A DNA stretch of 64,000 nucleotides from Methanomassiliicoccus sp. (GCA_012719175.1 JAAYAX010000004.1:601568-665567); one strand, 5' to 3'. Positions 52,323-62,124 are shown, counted from the stretch's first letter. The notes: generated by a model not told the origin, from the letters alone. A program made the numbers and translations.

Positions 52323-53512
52323 CCGTCCCTCCGGGTATAGATGTCCAGCAACCGCTCCGCCCCCACGTCGAAGCTGAAGTCGCGGAGGGCGACCTCGCGG
52401 GCCCGTGCCCCCATACGGTCCAGGCCCACGGGGTCCTCGAGGAGGGAGCGCAACTCCCCCGCCATCTCCTCCGGCCCCGGTGGCAGCATGGCCCCCGCCC
52501 CCTCGTCCACGATGTCGCTCTTGAGCCCCCGGGCAAAGGAGGTGGCGATGGGGACCCCGCAGGATATGGACTCTATGGCCGTGAACGGGAAGAGGTCGGT
52601 TCGCGAGGCCACCAGCAGCATGTCGGCGGCGTTGTACAACGCGGCCATGTCCGCCTGCTCCAGGCGGTCGGTCATGATCCTCACGTGGTCCTCCAGGCCG
52701 CTGCTCCTCACCATCTCCCGCAACGCAGGTTCCTGGGGCCCCGTTCCCTTCAGGATCAGAAGGCAGTCGGGGTCCCCTACGCGGAGGAAGGACATTGCTT
52801 TGACCATCAGGTCCATCCCCTTGTTCTCGTGCATCCGGCCGATGGACAGGAGGACGTTCTGTCCCTCCTCCACGTTGAACCGTGCTCGGGAGTCCTCCTT
52901 GTTCAGGGGGCGGTAGACATCGGTGTCCACGCCGGAGTGGACCACCGGAGCGATCCTCTCCTCGGGCACTCCAGCCTCTAGGAGGTGCCGGGCCGCGGAG
53001 CGGGAGCGGGGTATGACAGCCCGGCAGCCCCGGGTGACCGCCTTACCCAGCGTCCGGTAGTACTGCTTCTGGAGCCAACCCATGGGGCCCTGCATGTAGA
53101 TGTCCAGCTCCTGCCAGATGAACATGTCCGGCCCCCCGTCGCGGGTAGCCGCCCAGGTGAGGTACGTACCCGGCTGGAACACCTCCCCCGACTGCACCAC
53201 GTCGAAGTGCTCCCTATGTATCTCCTCCCTCAGGCTAGGGGTTAAGGGGGCCAGGGAAGGGGGGAACATCCACGGTAGCCGTGTGGGTATGTAGTCCATC
53301 TTCACCCCTCCCAGGTCTCCCGTGCTTTGAGGCCGGTAAGCATCGGCGACGAAGATGGTGACCTCATTGCCTCTACGTACGAGGCGCCGCCCGGTCTCCA
53401 CTACGTTGAGGTCCTGGTCCGTGCCCGGCCGGAGGCCTGCGGTACGCATGACGCTGGCATCGGCCTGGACGTCGGCCGTCTTGGTGATGAGATTGACCAG
53501 TCCTATCCTCAT
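52319..53512 (-). CDS. Glycosyltransferase family 4
   Basis: A 397-residue GT-B enzyme. MRIGLVNLITKTADV opens the acceptor domain. The donor domain has HSGVDTDVYRPLN (about 193-205), LLSIGRMHENKGMDLMVKAM (about 219-238) and the E-x7-E type motif SRTDLFPFTAIESISCGVPI (about 300-319). ATG 53512 is preferred: GAGGT lies 8 bases upstream and it follows the preceding stop by 2 bases; a longer frame to 53542 overlaps that gene. Part of the minus-strand glycan operon 55206 to 49209. Confidence 0.9.
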   Translation of the reverse strand: MRIGLVNLITKTADVQADASVMRTAGLRPGTDQDLNVVETGRRLVRRGNEVTIFVADAYRPQSTGDLGGVKMDYIPTRLPWMFPPSLAPLTPSLREEIHREHFDVVQSGEVFQPGTYLTWAATRDGGPDMFIWQELDIYMQGPMGWLQKQYYRTLGKAVTRGCRAVIPRSRSAARHLLEAGVPEERIAPVVHSGVDTDVYRPLNKEDSRARFNVEEGQNVLLSIGRMHENKGMDLMVKAMSFLRVGDPDCLLILKGTGPQEPALREMVRSSGLEDHVRIMTDRLEQADMAALYNAADMLLVASRTDLFPFTAIESISCGVPIATSFARGLKSDIVDEGAGAMLPPGPEEMAGELRSLLEDPVGLDRMGARAREVALRDFSFDVGAERLLDIYTRRDG

Positions 53513-53514
53513 GA

Positions 53515-55206
53515 CTAAGTACCTCTGATATACATGACCCAAGCTCCCCCGTTGTCATAGACCCTGTAGTTGTACGGCGCCTGATCGCGATAGAAATCGT
53601 ACATCCCGATGGTGCCCCACTGCCTGTACCACATCTCCGTGGTATCATCGAACACTATCGTCCCTCCGCCGTAGAACCTGGCTATGTTCCCTATGGACAT
53701 ATTGTACAGCGCGCTGATCTTTATGCGGTCGAACTGCTCCCCGGCATCGTCCCAGACATCGACGGGGTAGAATCCACCTCCCACGATGGTGTGGGGAGCG
53801 TTCCCGGCCAGGAAGTCGGCCACCTCCACCGCTCGGTCGTTGTTGATGTACAAGGCCTCCTGGTAGAAGATGGTGGAGGCCGCCGCCACCACTACCAGGG
53901 AGATGGCGACACTGAGACCTACGCGGAAGACCTTCTTGCGGTTGGTGATGAGTATGGGCACGAAGATAATGGGCGCCACCAGGGCGAGGTAGAGAATGCC
54001 ACGGTCGTACAGCTGCCCATTGAAGAAGGCCATGTCCAAGGGGATTATGGCCAGCGGCAGGAGGAACAGGGCCAGTATGTTCCGGGGGAAGTTCACGTGG
54101 CGCCTGTTCTTGGACAGCAGATAGATCAGCAGCGCCAGGAGGGTGAGCGCTAGGAATATACCCAACATCCCCGTCCTCAGCTGCGGGTACAACTGCCCCA
54201 GTATGTTCTCCGAAGTACCCCTCATGGCCCATTGCTCGGACACGCTCTCCTGTACCTGCCCCAGCATGAACAGGCGGTTGGATATGAACTGAACGAGGTT
54301 GAAGGAGAAGGAGGAGGCCCCGGTGAAGAACCACCCCAGCCATATGAGGATGAACACCCCCACCGGCCACGGACGCTCCCAGCGCGTAGGCCTGCGGAGT
54401 CCCACGGTGAAGTACAGGAAGCGGTTGAACACCTCCTTTATGGCGATGGCCCCCAGAACAAAGATGAGGGTGGTGGGATGGGAGACCACGATGAAGGCAA
54501 AAAGGATGAGGGCAGCGTACAGCCACTCCCTGCCCTCTCTCTCCAGACAGACAAATATCAACAGTCCGGCCACCAGGCCCAGGGACTGCGGTGAGTAGTT
54601 GAACTGCAGCCACACGTTGGCGAAGGCCGCGAGCAGGAACGCCAGGCGGTGGTCCATTCGGGGCACGTAGGTCCTGGCGAAGAGGTAGATGGCCGCCACC
54701 GTCAGGGTCGCGGCGAAGATGGGGTAGAGCCTCAGGAACAGCAGCGCAGGGGGATCCCCCAGAAGTGCGAAGGAAGCGCCCAGGACGAAGAACCCGGGAT
54801 AGTTGAACGCGTAATTGTACGCCGCCGTGTTAGGCACGAGGCCCTCCCGGACGATGGCCAGCGAGGCATCGTAGTGCACGTAGGAGTCCCACACCGTGGG
54901 GTACTTCTCGAACATGGCGGGTGCACACCACAAGGCCAGGAACAGCAGCAGGGACTGGACGAAGAACACCGTCTCATCGCCCGTGCGCAGGCCGATAGCA
55001 AGGGATATGACCAAGAAGAGGATGCCGATCCAGTAACCCATCGGGAGCAGGCCGAAGAGCCCGAAGGGGGTGCCCAGGGGAACGTACTGGACCTCGAAAC
55101 CGAAAGAGGACACGATGCAGATGGCCATACCTGCAAGGCTCAGTGCGTACAGGAACGAAGGGCGAATGTCGTACTCCGACCTGCTCACGACTTCCCTCCG
55201 AGGCAT
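53515..55206 (-). CDS. Polytopic GT-C-like membrane protein
   Basis: A 563-residue integral membrane protein with about 11-13 helices in the first 440 residues and a C-terminal soluble domain (about 445-563). An acidic loop after an early helix, WDSYVHYDASLAIVREG (about 106-122), is reminiscent of the Asp-containing first loop of GT-C glycosyltransferases and oligosaccharyltransferases. No WWDYG-type motif is seen, so it is not assigned as AglB. It could be a lipid-linked-sugar-dependent glycosyltransferase. First gene of the minus-strand glycan operon, with a leaderless-type promoter (TATA at 55231-55238). Confidence 0.7.
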   Translation of the reverse strand: MPRREVVSRSEYDIRPSFLYALSLAGMAICIVSSFGFEVQYVPLGTPFGLFGLLPMGYWIGILFLVISLAIGLRTGDETVFFVQSLLLFLALWCAPAMFEKYPTVWDSYVHYDASLAIVREGLVPNTAAYNYAFNYPGFFVLGASFALLGDPPALLFLRLYPIFAATLTVAAIYLFARTYVPRMDHRLAFLLAAFANVWLQFNYSPQSLGLVAGLLIFVCLEREGREWLYAALILFAFIVVSHPTTLIFVLGAIAIKEVFNRFLYFTVGLRRPTRWERPWPVGVFILIWLGWFFTGASSFSFNLVQFISNRLFMLGQVQESVSEQWAMRGTSENILGQLYPQLRTGMLGIFLALTLLALLIYLLSKNRRHVNFPRNILALFLLPLAIIPLDMAFFNGQLYDRGILYLALVAPIIFVPILITNRKKVFRVGLSVAISLVVVAAASTIFYQEALYINNDRAVEVADFLAGNAPHTIVGGGFYPVDVWDDAGEQFDRIKISALYNMSIGNIARFYGGGTIVFDDTTEMWYRQWGTIGMYDFYRDQAPYNYRVYDNGGAWVMYIRGT

Positions 55207-55230
55207 CGCGAATTGGAAAATTGACTGGCC

Positions 55231-55238
55231 ATATATAC
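55231..55238 (-). promoter_or_regulatory. TATA box of the glycan operon, leaderless start
   Basis: Minus-strand GTATATAT centred about 28 bases upstream of the ATG at 55206, so transcription should begin within a couple of bases of the start codon. Confidence 0.6.
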
Positions 55239-55351
55239 TTACCTATGGCCATGCCACTGCTCCGTTCCAGCACAGGAGGGGCAAAGGTTGAAATCGTCCC
55301 GCTGTACATTGTCCTCCACGGCCCCCAAGGCGGGCATCTGTAGGTGCTAAC

Positions 55352-56029
55352 ATGTGGTTCCCCGGACACCTGGCCTTCTCCCTGCTGTTGTGCCTTCCGT
55401 TCATCGTGTACATGAAGCGGGAGAGGGCATTGGCGCTGTCCTTCCTGGGAGTGTTCGCACTGCTGCCTGACTACATCCACCTGGGGGACCTCCGGGGCTT
55501 CTCCCACTCCTTCCTGGGGCTGGGAGCGATGCTCCTTATGTTCTTACTACCTCTGATCATAGCGTTCCGGCCACGCCTCGCCCTCATACTCCTGGCGATC
55601 ACCGCGGCCGCTTCCCATCTCTTAGCGGACACCTACATAGGGACGGTGACCCCGTTCTATCCCTGGGACGATACGTGGCTCCAGGTCCATGCCTTCAACA
55701 GTGCGTTCGATATTCGCACCGAGGTCGTGCTCTTCGGCGTTGCCGCCATTGCCGTTACAGCCCTTCGTCCCCTGGAGGCCCTCCGTAACATCGACGATTA
55801 CGATGTTCGGGAACGTGGAGCCCTTATCGTCACCTCGGCCCTGGTCATCGCCATGGCCGGGCTTCAGGCAGTGTACTTCCTCATCGTTTCCCAGGGTCCA
55901 GGTTTGGACCTTTTCCGCTCCCTGTTGCTGGCCGCGTTCGCGGTTAGCGTGCTATTTTCATCGGTCTTTTTTATAAAGACATTGGTCAAAAAACAACATT
56001 CGAAATCCATTTCGATAGTAGTAAAATGA
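55352..56029 (+). CDS. YdjM-like membrane-bound metal-dependent hydrolase family protein
   Basis: A 225-residue protein with about five to six membrane helices. Family signatures: the His in MWFPGHLAFSL (1-11), DYIHLGD (about 40-46), the RGFSHSFLG His (about 49-57) and SHLLADTYIG (about 88-97). The YdjM/PF04307 family is named for a putative metal-dependent hydrolase; the substrate is unknown. AGGTG lies upstream of the ATG. It is divergent from the glycan operon. Confidence 0.8.
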   Translation: MWFPGHLAFSLLLCLPFIVYMKRERALALSFLGVFALLPDYIHLGDLRGFSHSFLGLGAMLLMFLLPLIIAFRPRLALILLAITAAASHLLADTYIGTVTPFYPWDDTWLQVHAFNSAFDIRTEVVLFGVAAIAVTALRPLEALRNIDDYDVRERGALIVTSALVIAMAGLQAVYFLIVSQGPGLDLFRSLLLAAFAVSVLFSSVFFIKTLVKKQHSKSISIVVK

Positions 56030-56219
56030 AAATCTGGCTAGGCTCCGAGAAACCTTTATATATCTGTGAGTCTAAATAAATTTTCTAGGTGAAAGGACAC
56101 CATCGGTAGTTTAGATCTATAATTGAGGGGGGACGAAAAAGTATGGCCAGTGTTGGTTTCGAGAAACTTTCGGATGCTATTAATACTCGGATTGGGGTAT
56201 CCCAGGGAATGTGGTTGTG
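56030..56219 (+). promoter_or_regulatory. Promoter region of the plus-strand glycan operon
   Basis: Two TATA candidates: CTTTATATATC at 56054-56064 (leader of about 135 bases) and CTATTAATA at 56177-56185 (leader of about 12 bases). Both are well formed; I cannot decide between them. Confidence 0.45.
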
Positions 56220-57071
56220 ATGGCGAACAAGATAGTCGTCATGATACCCGCGTTGAACGAGGAACGCAGCATCGGGAAGGTTATCGATGATATCCCACGC
56301 AAGGAACTTATGCGGCGGGGGTTCGATGTTCGCGTTGTTGTCGTCGATGGCCAATCCACCGATAGGACGCTGGCCATCGCACGTGAGAAAGGGGCCTACA
56401 TCCTAGTTCAAAAGGGTCGCGGCAAGGGCATAGGCGTCAGGCAGGCCATTGCACTATGCGATCCCCGTGAGGTGGTACCCAAGGTGCTAGCCCTCACAGG
56501 TGGCCTCTGCGCTAAGTTCTCCGATCTGGCGTCCATGCTCGACGCCAAGTACCTGATCATGCTGGATGCTGACGGTACGTACCCTCCGAGGTACATACTG
56601 GACGTGGTCTCCACCCTTGAGGAGGGTGCAGACGTGGTGATGGGGTCCCGCTTCCTGGGCAGCATAGCTGATGGAGCAATGACCCCCTTGAACCACTTCG
56701 GGAACATCCTCCTGAGCGACATAGCGACGCTCCTTTACCAGCAGCGGTGCACAGACCTGTGCACTGGAATGTGGGGATTCAACGGCCAGGCCCTCAGGAC
56801 CTTGGAGCTCAGCTCCAAGCACTTCGAGCTGGAGGCAGAGCTCTTCGCCGAGTCCGTGAAGAAGGGTCTGAACGTAAGAGAGATCCCCATACACTACCTG
56901 CCCCGGGCCGGTGAGACCAAGCTGGTGCCCTTGAAGGCCGGTGTGACCATCGTGACCAAGCTGTTCGAGAGGCGCTTCTGGAGCGCTGCCGGGGAGTTCG
57001 ACATCAAGATGGCCAAGAAGACCGATAGGGCAGAGCGGTTCTCTCTCCTGATCCCCATGCGCCACATCTAG
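56220..57071 (+). CDS. Glycosyltransferase family 2 (dolichyl-phosphate hexosyltransferase-like)
   Basis: A 283-residue GT-A enzyme. Motifs: VVMIPALNEERSIGKVIDDI (about 5-24), VVVDGQSTDRT (about 42-52), GKGIGVRQAI, the DxD in IMLDADGTYPP (about 110-120), and MGSRFLG. The order is that of DPM1/AglD-type enzymes that load a sugar onto polyprenyl phosphate. A membrane tail is absent, so lipid attachment would be peripheral. ATG 56220 is preferred to GTG 56211. First gene of a plus-strand cluster running to 62124. Confidence 0.88.
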   Translation: MANKIVVMIPALNEERSIGKVIDDIPRKELMRRGFDVRVVVVDGQSTDRTLAIAREKGAYILVQKGRGKGIGVRQAIALCDPREVVPKVLALTGGLCAKFSDLASMLDAKYLIMLDADGTYPPRYILDVVSTLEEGADVVMGSRFLGSIADGAMTPLNHFGNILLSDIATLLYQQRCTDLCTGMWGFNGQALRTLELSSKHFELEAELFAESVKKGLNVREIPIHYLPRAGETKLVPLKAGVTIVTKLFERRFWSAAGEFDIKMAKKTDRAERFSLLIPMRHI

Positions 57072-57080
57072 AGGGAGCCA

Positions 57081-58268
57081 ATGCGCGTGGCCATGGTAAG
57101 CCCAGAGTTCCTCAGCTGGGGCGGGGTCGGAAGCTACATGAAACAGCTCGCCGACCACCTGTCGCCGGAGCATGAGGTGCATGTCATATGCCTGGGAAAG
57201 GAAGGGGGTGCTCCCCAGGTGGAGAACATCACCCTGCACGTCCTTGGCACCGCTGAGGACACCTTCATGTACAACAACCAGTTCCAGGTGGCCCTGTGGC
57301 GGTCATTCGACAAGCTCCAGAAGGAGCATGAGTTCGACATCATGCACGGGAACCACGCGCAGATGGCGGACATCATGTTCAAGGTCCTGGGGGAGAAGGT
57401 GCCATCCGTCACTACGGTGCACAGCACCATCGGATCCCAGCGCATGGGCACGCGGTCCTCGGGCCTGCCGGCGAACAAACTGGAGATGTCCGAGAAGATG
57501 ACGCTCCTGCTCCTCCCGCTGCTGACCACCCTGGAGAAGGTCTACATGAAGAGATCTTCCTCCCTGATCTACGTGTCCGACTTCATAAGGGACTGGTGCC
57601 AGGACCGCATAGGGGCGACGTGCGCGTCAGAGGTCATACACAACGGTATCGACACCGATCTGTTCTCACCGCGGGACCGTGATGAATGCCTCGCCCACTT
57701 CCCCGACCTGGAGGGGGCGGAGGACATCGTACTGTTCTCGGGTCGCATGATCGCCCTAAAGGGTATCGCCACGGCGATAGAGGCCGCTTCGCTGGTAGAC
57801 CCCTCCGTATCGCCGACGTTCGTGTTCGCCGGAAACGGTAACGCCGAGCAGTGGAAGGCCATGGCCGCCAAGGCCGGGCTGTCCAAGGACGAGTGCCGCT
57901 TTATCGGACCAGTGAGCTATCGGGAGATGCCTTATCTCTATCCCCTCGCTTCCCTGTTCATGCTTCCTTCGTACTCGGAGAGCTTCCCCATGACCTTGTT
58001 AGAGGCTATGGCGTCAGGAACGCCGGTCGTCGCCAGCAAGGTGGGAGGGGTCCCGGAGATGATCGTGGACGGAACCACTGGCATTCTCGTGCCGCCCAAG
58101 GACGCGGCCGCCCTGGCGCGCAGCATCGAGACGGTACTCGCTGACAGGGACCTGGCCAGAAAGATGTCCACCGACGCCCGCACCCGGGTGCTGGAGGAGT
58201 TCAGCGCGGCGGTCATGGCTCGCCGTACCGCCGATGTGTACAAGAGGACCGTGGAGGCGTGGACTTGA
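57081..58268 (+). CDS. Glycosyltransferase family 4
   Basis: A 395-residue GT-B enzyme. SWGGVGSYMKQLADHL (about 12-27) is the acceptor-domain glycine loop; VIHNGIDTDLFSPRD, FSGRMIALKGIATAIEAA and the E-x7-E motif PSYSESFPMTLLEAMASGTP (about 296-315) define the donor domain. It starts 9 bases after the GT2 stop, and its TGA overlaps the TTG of the radical SAM gene, so the three are one operon. Confidence 0.92.
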   Translation: MRVAMVSPEFLSWGGVGSYMKQLADHLSPEHEVHVICLGKEGGAPQVENITLHVLGTAEDTFMYNNQFQVALWRSFDKLQKEHEFDIMHGNHAQMADIMFKVLGEKVPSVTTVHSTIGSQRMGTRSSGLPANKLEMSEKMTLLLLPLLTTLEKVYMKRSSSLIYVSDFIRDWCQDRIGATCASEVIHNGIDTDLFSPRDRDECLAHFPDLEGAEDIVLFSGRMIALKGIATAIEAASLVDPSVSPTFVFAGNGNAEQWKAMAAKAGLSKDECRFIGPVSYREMPYLYPLASLFMLPSYSESFPMTLLEAMASGTPVVASKVGGVPEMIVDGTTGILVPPKDAAALARSIETVLADRDLARKMSTDARTRVLEEFSAAVMARRTADVYKRTVEAWT

Positions 58269-59701
58269 AGGTCCTTCTCATCAACCCGCCCCGGCACCAA
58301 GGGGTGTCGGTTATCCGAGAGGAGCGCTGCGAGGTCACGGAACGCTATTCGGTCCTGGAACCGTACTCCCTGCTTCAGACCGGCGCGCTGCTGCGCAACG
58401 GAGGCCACCAGGTCGACCTCATCGACCTCAACGGGCGGGACCTGGGCTATGACGCCCTGCAGGCCAAGGTGAAGGTGTACCGACCAGACGCGGCCGTGTA
58501 CCGCTTCACGCCCACAACGTTCGATTGGGACCAGAAGGCCGCGTCCACAGTGAAGGAAGTGGATAAGGACGTGCCCACGGTGGGCATATGCTGGACCCTC
58601 CACACCATGCCCAAGCAAGTGCTCACGGAAGCGCCAGCACAGGACATCTACGTCCGCCAGGACTACGAGGTCGTCGCACCGGCAGTGGTGGACGCGCTCA
58701 GCAAGGGAACGCCTCTCGAGCAGGTCAACGGCATCTCCTTCCGAAAGAACGGGGAGATCGTCAACAATCCGGCGGCCACGCCCCTCAAGGACTATGACTC
58801 CATGCCCCTGCCTGCGTATGACCTGCTGCCCGACCTGAAGCCATACTACGTCACCGCTCCCGCCGGCCGGCCGTTCACCATCCTGTACACGAGCAAGGGC
58901 TGCCCCTTCAAGTGCTCCTTCTGCACCGTGGCCGGCACTCCATGGAAGATGCGCACCGCGCCTCACATCATCGAGGAGCTGCGCTATCTAAAGGAGCATT
59001 ACGGCTTGAGGACCGCCTCCTTCTTCGACGAGACTTTCACGTTCAACCGCCAGCGGGTGGTGGACATCTGCAACGCTCTCAAGGAGGAGGACCTTCGGAT
59101 CAAGTGGTACTGCAACACCCGCACGCACCTCGTGGATGGCGAGCTGCTCGCCCTCATGCGCTCTGCCGGCTGCCGGGGCATGTCCTTCGGCATCGAGTCC
59201 GGAAGCCAGCGCATACTGGACTCGGTGGAGAAGCACATCAGCGTACAGCAGTGCCGTGATGCCGTCCTCAACGCCAAGGCCGAGAACATCAAGGTCCTGT
59301 GCTCCTTCATCTTCGGCCTGCCGGGCGAGGACTGGGACAGTGTCAACGAGACGCTGCAGTTCGTGCGTGAGACATTACCGACGTCGGCGCAGTTCAATGT
59401 CGCCGTGCCCTACCCGGGCACGAGGCTGCACGAGCAGATCTACGGCCTGCCAGGACTGGAGGAGCCGGACTTCCGCCAGCTGTACCAGCACGCCTCCGTG
59501 GTGGGAACGGATAAGATGACCCCGGCCGATCTGGACAAGGCGCGGGAGATGGCGTACAAGACGCTGTACTCCTCCCCGCAGTGGTGGGGCTCGAACATCA
59601 AGCATGTGCTCAAGGAGCCATCGGACCTGTACCTGGCGTTCCGCTACGCGTTGAAGATCACCAACAACTACCTGTTCCACGGCATGAAGGACGCGCATTA
59701 G
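58265..59701 (+). CDS. B12-binding-type radical SAM enzyme
   Basis: A 478-residue enzyme. The N-terminal part (about 1-160) resembles the cobalamin-binding Rossmann domain (VLLINPPRHQG; LLRNGGHQVDLIDLNG) but lacks the DxHxxG cobalamin His motif. The radical SAM core has the cluster motif CPFKCSFC (about 215-222), FFDETFTFN, GIESGSQRILDSVEKH and FGLPGE. Enzymes of this kind carry out C- or P-methylations and other radical steps in surface lipid and glycan synthesis. TTG 58265 with GGAGG 7 bases upstream overlaps the previous stop; GTG 58259 is the alternative. Confidence 0.85.
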   Translation: MKVLLINPPRHQGVSVIREERCEVTERYSVLEPYSLLQTGALLRNGGHQVDLIDLNGRDLGYDALQAKVKVYRPDAAVYRFTPTTFDWDQKAASTVKEVDKDVPTVGICWTLHTMPKQVLTEAPAQDIYVRQDYEVVAPAVVDALSKGTPLEQVNGISFRKNGEIVNNPAATPLKDYDSMPLPAYDLLPDLKPYYVTAPAGRPFTILYTSKGCPFKCSFCTVAGTPWKMRTAPHIIEELRYLKEHYGLRTASFFDETFTFNRQRVVDICNALKEEDLRIKWYCNTRTHLVDGELLALMRSAGCRGMSFGIESGSQRILDSVEKHISVQQCRDAVLNAKAENIKVLCSFIFGLPGEDWDSVNETLQFVRETLPTSAQFNVAVPYPGTRLHEQIYGLPGLEEPDFRQLYQHASVVGTDKMTPADLDKAREMAYKTLYSSPQWWGSNIKHVLKEPSDLYLAFRYALKITNNYLFHGMKDAH

Positions 59702-59710
59702 GTGAGCGAC

Positions 59711-60895
59711 ATGGAGTCCCGAAGGATCGTTATGGCATCGACGTTCTATCCCCCTTACCACCTGGGCGGGGACGCGGTTCACGTCCGCTACCTCGCCGAG
59801 GAGCTGGTGAGGAGGGGGCACGAGGTCCATGTGGTCCACAGCCTGGACGCCTTCGCCCTCAAGGCCAAGGGTAAGAGACCGAATCCGGTAAGTTCCGACG
59901 TTCACACGCATCCGGTGAGCACCTCTTTAGGGGGCATATCTGCCCGCATGACCTACGTCCTGGGAACCAACGGTGCCGCGGAGCGGGAGCTGGAGAAAGT
60001 GGTGCGGGATGTAAGGCCGGATTGGATACACCACCACAACATCTCCCTCCTCGGCCAGCAGGTCCTGTCCATCGGCAATGCCCCCAAGATGTACACCGCC
60101 CACGATCACTGGCTGGTCTGCCCCCGCTCTGACCTCGCCTATCTAGGTGGACCGTGCTGCGACACGGACCGGTGCACCTCCTGCTCGCTGCGCACCTACA
60201 GGCCTCCGCAGTTGTGGCGGGGCAGCGGCTTCCGCAAGCGCATCCGACAGATAGACCGTTTCATCTCCCCCTCCAAGTACATGGCCACGTTCCTCAAGGT
60301 AAGGGTGGGCGTGGACTCCACCGTGCTGCCCAATTTCGGGCCCCGGCCGGAAGAATATCGCAAAGAGGAGCTGACACCGCACTTCGTGTTCGTGGGGGTG
60401 CTGGAGAAGCACAAGGGATTGGACCTGGTACTTCGGGCCCATGAGAAGTATGGGATCAGGTCGGAGCTGCACGTGCTCGGCAACGGTAACCTGATGCCGA
60501 TGCTGAAGGAGTATGAGCAAAGGACCGGCGGAAAGGTCCGCGGCCTGGGCTTCCTGTCCCGGTCCGAGGTCCTCGCGGAGGTGGGAACGGCCATCGCCCT
60601 GGTGTCCCCGTCCACCTGCCAGGAGAACTCTCCTCTTTCAGCAATAGAGGCCCTGTCGGTGGGCACGCCCCTCATAGTCTCACCCAACGGCGGTCTCCCG
60701 GAGCTGGTGGCGGGTGGCTGCGGGATCGTGGCCCAGACCAATGTCGACGGGATCGGCATGGCCATGAAACACATGGAGGACCATCCTCAGGAGCGTGCGG
60801 ACCTCTCCGCCCGCGCGCTCAATGCCTACGAGTCAGTGCACTCTCCTGACAGCTACGTCCAAAGCTACCTGAAGCTGGGGGAGGGGATGGCCTGA
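59711..60895 (+). CDS. Glycosyltransferase family 4
   Basis: A 394-residue GT-B enzyme. It begins with STFYPPYHLGGDAVHVRYLA (about 10-29). An unusual Cys-rich loop, CPRSDLAYLGGPCCDTDRC plus CTSC (about 138-160), recalls zinc-binding inserts of some archaeal GT4 proteins. The donor domain has FVGVLEKHKGLDLVLRAH and STCQENSPLSAIEALSVGTP with the E-x7-E pattern. GGTGAG lies 5 bases before ATG 59711; GTG 59702 is an alternative. Confidence 0.9.
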   Translation: MESRRIVMASTFYPPYHLGGDAVHVRYLAEELVRRGHEVHVVHSLDAFALKAKGKRPNPVSSDVHTHPVSTSLGGISARMTYVLGTNGAAERELEKVVRDVRPDWIHHHNISLLGQQVLSIGNAPKMYTAHDHWLVCPRSDLAYLGGPCCDTDRCTSCSLRTYRPPQLWRGSGFRKRIRQIDRFISPSKYMATFLKVRVGVDSTVLPNFGPRPEEYRKEELTPHFVFVGVLEKHKGLDLVLRAHEKYGIRSELHVLGNGNLMPMLKEYEQRTGGKVRGLGFLSRSEVLAEVGTAIALVSPSTCQENSPLSAIEALSVGTPLIVSPNGGLPELVAGGCGIVAQTNVDGIGMAMKHMEDHPQERADLSARALNAYESVHSPDSYVQSYLKLGEGMA

Positions 60896-60903
60896 AGCTC
60901 ATC

Positions 60904-62124
60904 ATGGTCCGCAGGGACGAGGAGGTCCAAGGGACGGACACGTCAAAGGAAAGAAGGACTGGTAACATATCGGAAGACCTAGTGGAAGGAACGGTGACGG
61001 AGCGGTCCGAACGCATCGAGTGCATGGACCTGACCGTCCGGACGTTGGACAACACGATCGACCTCCAGAGCTACCAGGCGGAGTGGGAAGCGCTTCGTAA
61101 GAAGTGCGGTGGGTCCATCTTCTGCTCCTTCGACTGGGCCATCGAGTGGCTTAGGCACTTTGACAAGGAGTCCCTGCCCCGCGTCATCATGGTGGAGGAG
61201 AACGGCGTGCTCGTAGGCTTAGCACCCCTGGCGCTGACCGAACAGCACAGCATGGGCGTCAAGGTCAAGAGGCTGTCCCTAGTGGGCGACGGCATGGGAA
61301 TTGCGGAGCTGTACGACCTGGGTATCTTCGTGAGCGAGGACCGCGAGGACATCTTGGATAAGATCGTTCAAGAGATGGGGCGCCTGGACTGGAACGTTCT
61401 GGATCTCAACAGGATGCGGGACTGCCCCTCGGCCCGAATGCTGTTCCAAAGGATCTACCGCCGCTGGGAGACCGAGGAACTCACGACCGTCCCCTGCCCG
61501 GGGACAGAGCTGCCCTCTTGCGGCAGCCTTATGGACGTCATATCGCCGCGCACCAAGCGCATCATGGTGAGGTCCATGACGATGCTGGAGGAGGAGAGCC
61601 GCATCCGCTACCGGTGCGTGGACACTCCCGACGAGGCCAACGAGGCCACGGCCATGTACGCGCTGAAGCACCTTGCCAAGATAGAAGGGAAGGACACTGG
61701 CACGTACAGCAACGAGAGGCAGTCAAGCTTCCTCACGGACGTCATGCTGGCCACGGTGCTCGAGGGCCGCGGGATGGTGTACGAGGCGTGGATAGACGGG
61801 TCCCTGGCCGCGCAGATGCTGTGCTTGGAGGACGGGGACATCATGCGCGCCTTCCGTGTAGGCACAGGCGAACGATATCAAGAATACTCTCCCAGCAACC
61901 TCGTGGCGCTGTACGCGATGAACGAGGCTCGTCATGCCGGGTTCACCTACTTCGATTTCGGCGCGGGCGCGGAGGTGTTCAAGTATCGTCTGGGAGCAAG
62001 GGACCGCCCCCTGCTTAGGATCGAGGCCAAGCGGGGAACGGTCCGCGCTATGTCCAAGATCAGCTCCCTGCCGGGCGTCCGGCATCTCATGGACCGCTCT
62101 GGCGTTAGACAACAGGCCCAGTAA
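60904..62124 (+). CDS. GNAT/FemAB-like acyltransferase (BioF2/CelD-like)
   Basis: A 406-residue soluble protein of the acetyltransferase family often found in exopolysaccharide clusters. Early segment YQAEWEALRKKCGGSIFCSF (about 55-74) and the C-terminal GNAT fold with AWIDGSLAAQMLC, YSPSNLVALYAMNEA and TYFDFGAGAEVFKYRLG (about 351-367) fit that family. It probably transfers an acyl group to a sugar or amino sugar. The first 40 residues are poorly ordered and the start may be ATG 61024. Last gene of the plus-strand glycan cluster, 8 bases after the GT4 stop. Confidence 0.85.
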   Translation: MVRRDEEVQGTDTSKERRTGNISEDLVEGTVTERSERIECMDLTVRTLDNTIDLQSYQAEWEALRKKCGGSIFCSFDWAIEWLRHFDKESLPRVIMVEENGVLVGLAPLALTEQHSMGVKVKRLSLVGDGMGIAELYDLGIFVSEDREDILDKIVQEMGRLDWNVLDLNRMRDCPSARMLFQRIYRRWETEELTTVPCPGTELPSCGSLMDVISPRTKRIMVRSMTMLEEESRIRYRCVDTPDEANEATAMYALKHLAKIEGKDTGTYSNERQSSFLTDVMLATVLEGRGMVYEAWIDGSLAAQMLCLEDGDIMRAFRVGTGERYQEYSPSNLVALYAMNEARHAGFTYFDFGAGAEVFKYRLGARDRPLLRIEAKRGTVRAMSKISSLPGVRHLMDRSGVRQQAQ

